From an uncultured Faecalibacterium sp. (GTDB taxonomy: Bacteria > Bacillota > Clostridia > Oscillospirales > Ruminococcaceae): a stretch of 64,000 nucleotides of DNA. Made by a program: the position numbers and the translations under genes. Positions 62,470 to 64,000 of this stretch are shown here, piece by piece. The stretch lies in contig CAKSYT010000001.1 of NCBI GenBank assembly GCA_934524985.1, positions 124,001 to 188,000 of the forward strand. Direction: 5' to 3'. Within the stretch, counting starts at the first letter, position 1, and each line of letters opens with the position of its first letter. The notes below the pieces were generated by a model that saw only the letters and a list, made by a program, of their open reading frames with translations, did not search any database and was not told where the DNA came from.

Positions 62470-64000
62470 ATGATTGGAACCTATTACCGACTTTCTCTTG
62501 CGGACGAGGATGTGGGTGCTGATAAGGCCGAGAGCAACAGCATTCAGGGCCAGCGCGGACTGGTAGAGGGGTACATTATGGCTCGCCCAGAACTGGCTGC
62601 AGAACCGCGTCAGGAGTATGTGGACGATGGCTATTCTGGCACCTCCACAAGCCGCCCGGCGTTTCAGCGGCTGATTCAGGATGCGCAGGACGGAAAGGTG
62701 AAAACAATTATTGTAAAGGACTTTTCCCGGTTTGCCCGTGACTACATCGAAGCAGGCGATTATATGGAGCGCATCTTCCCGCTGCTGGGCGTTCGCTTTA
62801 TCTCTGTCAACGATGGGTATGACAGTGGGATGCAGGCCGGAAACGATGTACGCGGACTGGAAGTAGCCATCAAGAACATCATCAACGCATCTTACAGCCG
62901 GGACCTTTCTGCCAAAATCGCAGCAGCCGACCATGTGATGCAGAAAAAAGGAATGTATCTTGGAGGATACCGCCCGTTTGGATTCCTGCCGGACCCGAAT
63001 GACTGCCATAAGCTGATCCTAGACCCGGTAGCCAGCCAGTATGTACGGTTGATTTTTGAACTGGCATTGCAGGGAAACAAAACAGGGGCCATCGCAAAAA
63101 TCCTGAACGAAAAGCAAATCCCGACTCCAGCAGCGTATCATGTGGAGGAAAATCATGTGTACAGCGAGCAGAAAGCATGGGACTTGCAGCGCAGCCACTG
63201 GACAAGCGGAACGGTTTACCATATTTTGAAAAATGAGAAGTATAAGGGAACCTATGTGGGCGCGAAATTCATTATGCCTGTTCCCTGTAAACATCGGGTC
63301 CTGCGCGCTCCCTTGGAACAGCAGGTACGAATTGAGGACAACCATGCCGCCATTGTGACCCCGGAGGAATTTGAACAGGCACAAAAGGTCATTATGCTGC
63401 AGCACGGGAATCACCAAACCGGGAACTACACAAAACACCAGTATCCCTTGAAAGGCAAGGTCTACTGCGGCTACTGCCAGAAACTGATGAAATACCGTGT
63501 CCTCAAGAAGCTTGGCCCCTCGTTTAACTGCAGATTCTCAGCCACAGCGGTGGATAGTCCCTGCAATCGAATTCCGATCTCTGAGGAACTGCTGGAAGAG
63601 ATTGTCCGAAATGCACTGACAGCGCAGATAAAACAGGCGGAGCATATACTGAAAATCCTGCACGAACGGGAACGCAAAGCATTGATTTACTTCTCAGCAC
63701 TGGAGCGGCAGGAAGAAAAACTGAGTGCAGAAAAGGCAGAGCTTGTAAAACTTCGTGTTGCACTGTATGAGCAGTATGCCGACGGAAATATGAGTAAGGA
63801 AGAGTTTATTAGGCAGAGAGATGCCTACAGAGTGCAGGAAGATGAAAAGATGGAGCTGATTCAAAGGCTGCGTACCGAGAAAAATCAAGCTTTCCTGCCT
63901 GTGAAGAGGGACACCGATCATTTGCAGACTGTCATAAGTACTGTAGAAGAAGCAGGCGATGTGATGCATCTGTCACAGAATGTGGTAGAAACCTTTATTG
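62470..64000 (+). CDS. Large serine recombinase 3 (partial, 3' end off window)
   Basis: The frame is open from the ATG at 62470 to the window edge, 510 codons. Catalytic Ser lies in YYRLSLADED, followed by VKDFSRFARDYIEAG and SVNDGYDSGM. The recombinase domain has ILNEKQIPTP and VYHILKNEKYKGTYVG. The zinc ribbon (CGYCQKLM) and most of the C-terminal coiled coil are present, so little is missing. It completes a trio of large serine recombinases around TnpV, as in several clostridial transposons. Confidence 0.93.
   Translation, partial: MIGTYYRLSLADEDVGADKAESNSIQGQRGLVEGYIMARPELAAEPRQEYVDDGYSGTSTSRPAFQRLIQDAQDGKVKTIIVKDFSRFARDYIEAGDYMERIFPLLGVRFISVNDGYDSGMQAGNDVRGLEVAIKNIINASYSRDLSAKIAAADHVMQKKGMYLGGYRPFGFLPDPNDCHKLILDPVASQYVRLIFELALQGNKTGAIAKILNEKQIPTPAAYHVEENHVYSEQKAWDLQRSHWTSGTVYHILKNEKYKGTYVGAKFIMPVPCKHRVLRAPLEQQVRIEDNHAAIVTPEEFEQAQKVIMLQHGNHQTGNYTKHQYPLKGKVYCGYCQKLMKYRVLKKLGPSFNCRFSATAVDSPCNRIPISEELLEEIVRNALTAQIKQAEHILKILHERERKALIYFSALERQEEKLSAEKAELVKLRVALYEQYADGNMSKEEFIRQRDAYRVQEDEKMELIQRLRTEKNQAFLPVKRDTDHLQTVISTVEEAGDVMHLSQNVVETFI

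Overview
The window reads as chromosome of a Gram-positive gut anaerobe of the class Clostridia. Faecalibacterium or a close Oscillospiraceae relative is my best guess, from GC-rich core genes with strong AGGAGG ribosome sites, a GTG/TTG start here and there, and the style of the small conserved proteins. No 16S gene is present, so this is inference. No CRISPR array was seen.

Layout. (1) 1-2.6 kb, minus strand: a sugar ABC importer of the Mgl type (binding lipoprotein, then the ATPase, which runs off the left edge). (2) 3.2-12.8 kb, plus strand: a compact, fully open head and packaging module of a short-tailed phage (terminase, portal, protease-scaffold, capsid, adaptor, probable nozzle, probable ejection protein) with no integrase, lysis, regulator or tail-fibre genes. 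(3) 12.8-13.5 kb: a hairpin-bearing repeat and tRNA-His and tRNA-Arg genes. (4) 13.6-18.1 kb: housekeeping-like genes, including an unusual fusion of a ParB-like domain to a BMP/PnrA-like binding domain, followed by a metallophosphoesterase. (5) 18.7-28.1 kb, minus strand: a nine-gene operon of membrane proteins, SEDS glycosyltransferase, penicillin-binding protein, PP2C phosphatase, Ser/Thr kinase and transglutaminase-like protein, with an M50-type protease gene downstream. (6) 28.7-50.9 kb: a capsule/exopolysaccharide locus, very AT-rich in its middle, bracketed by two paralogous AT-hook/coiled-coil genes. (7) 50.9-53.6 kb: small accessory genes. (8) 54.5-64 kb: a mobilizable element with MobC, relaxase, replication initiator, DnaC-like loader, three large serine recombinases and TnpV, running off the right edge.

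How it works together. The capsule locus carries the initiating phosphoglycosyltransferase, several glycosyltransferases, a pyruvyltransferase, flippase and polymerase. It also carries a full set for GDP-D-glycero-alpha-D-manno-heptose (GmhA, HddA and a HddC-GmhB fusion). Its most striking feature is a set of three hexapeptide acyltransferase genes that each hold a long poly-G run (10, 8 and 7 G) in otherwise AT-rich DNA. Two are out of frame exactly at the run and would be restored by adding or losing one G. This looks like a slipped-strand phase-variation system for capsule decoration.

A second notable point is in the phage module: a Prp-like cysteine protease is fused to the scaffold protein. 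A Prp-type cleavage motif sits at the junction and another at the N-terminus of the capsid protein. A third is the kinase/phosphatase/SEDS/PBP operon, whose order recalls the actinobacterial pstP-rodA-pbpA-pkn locus.
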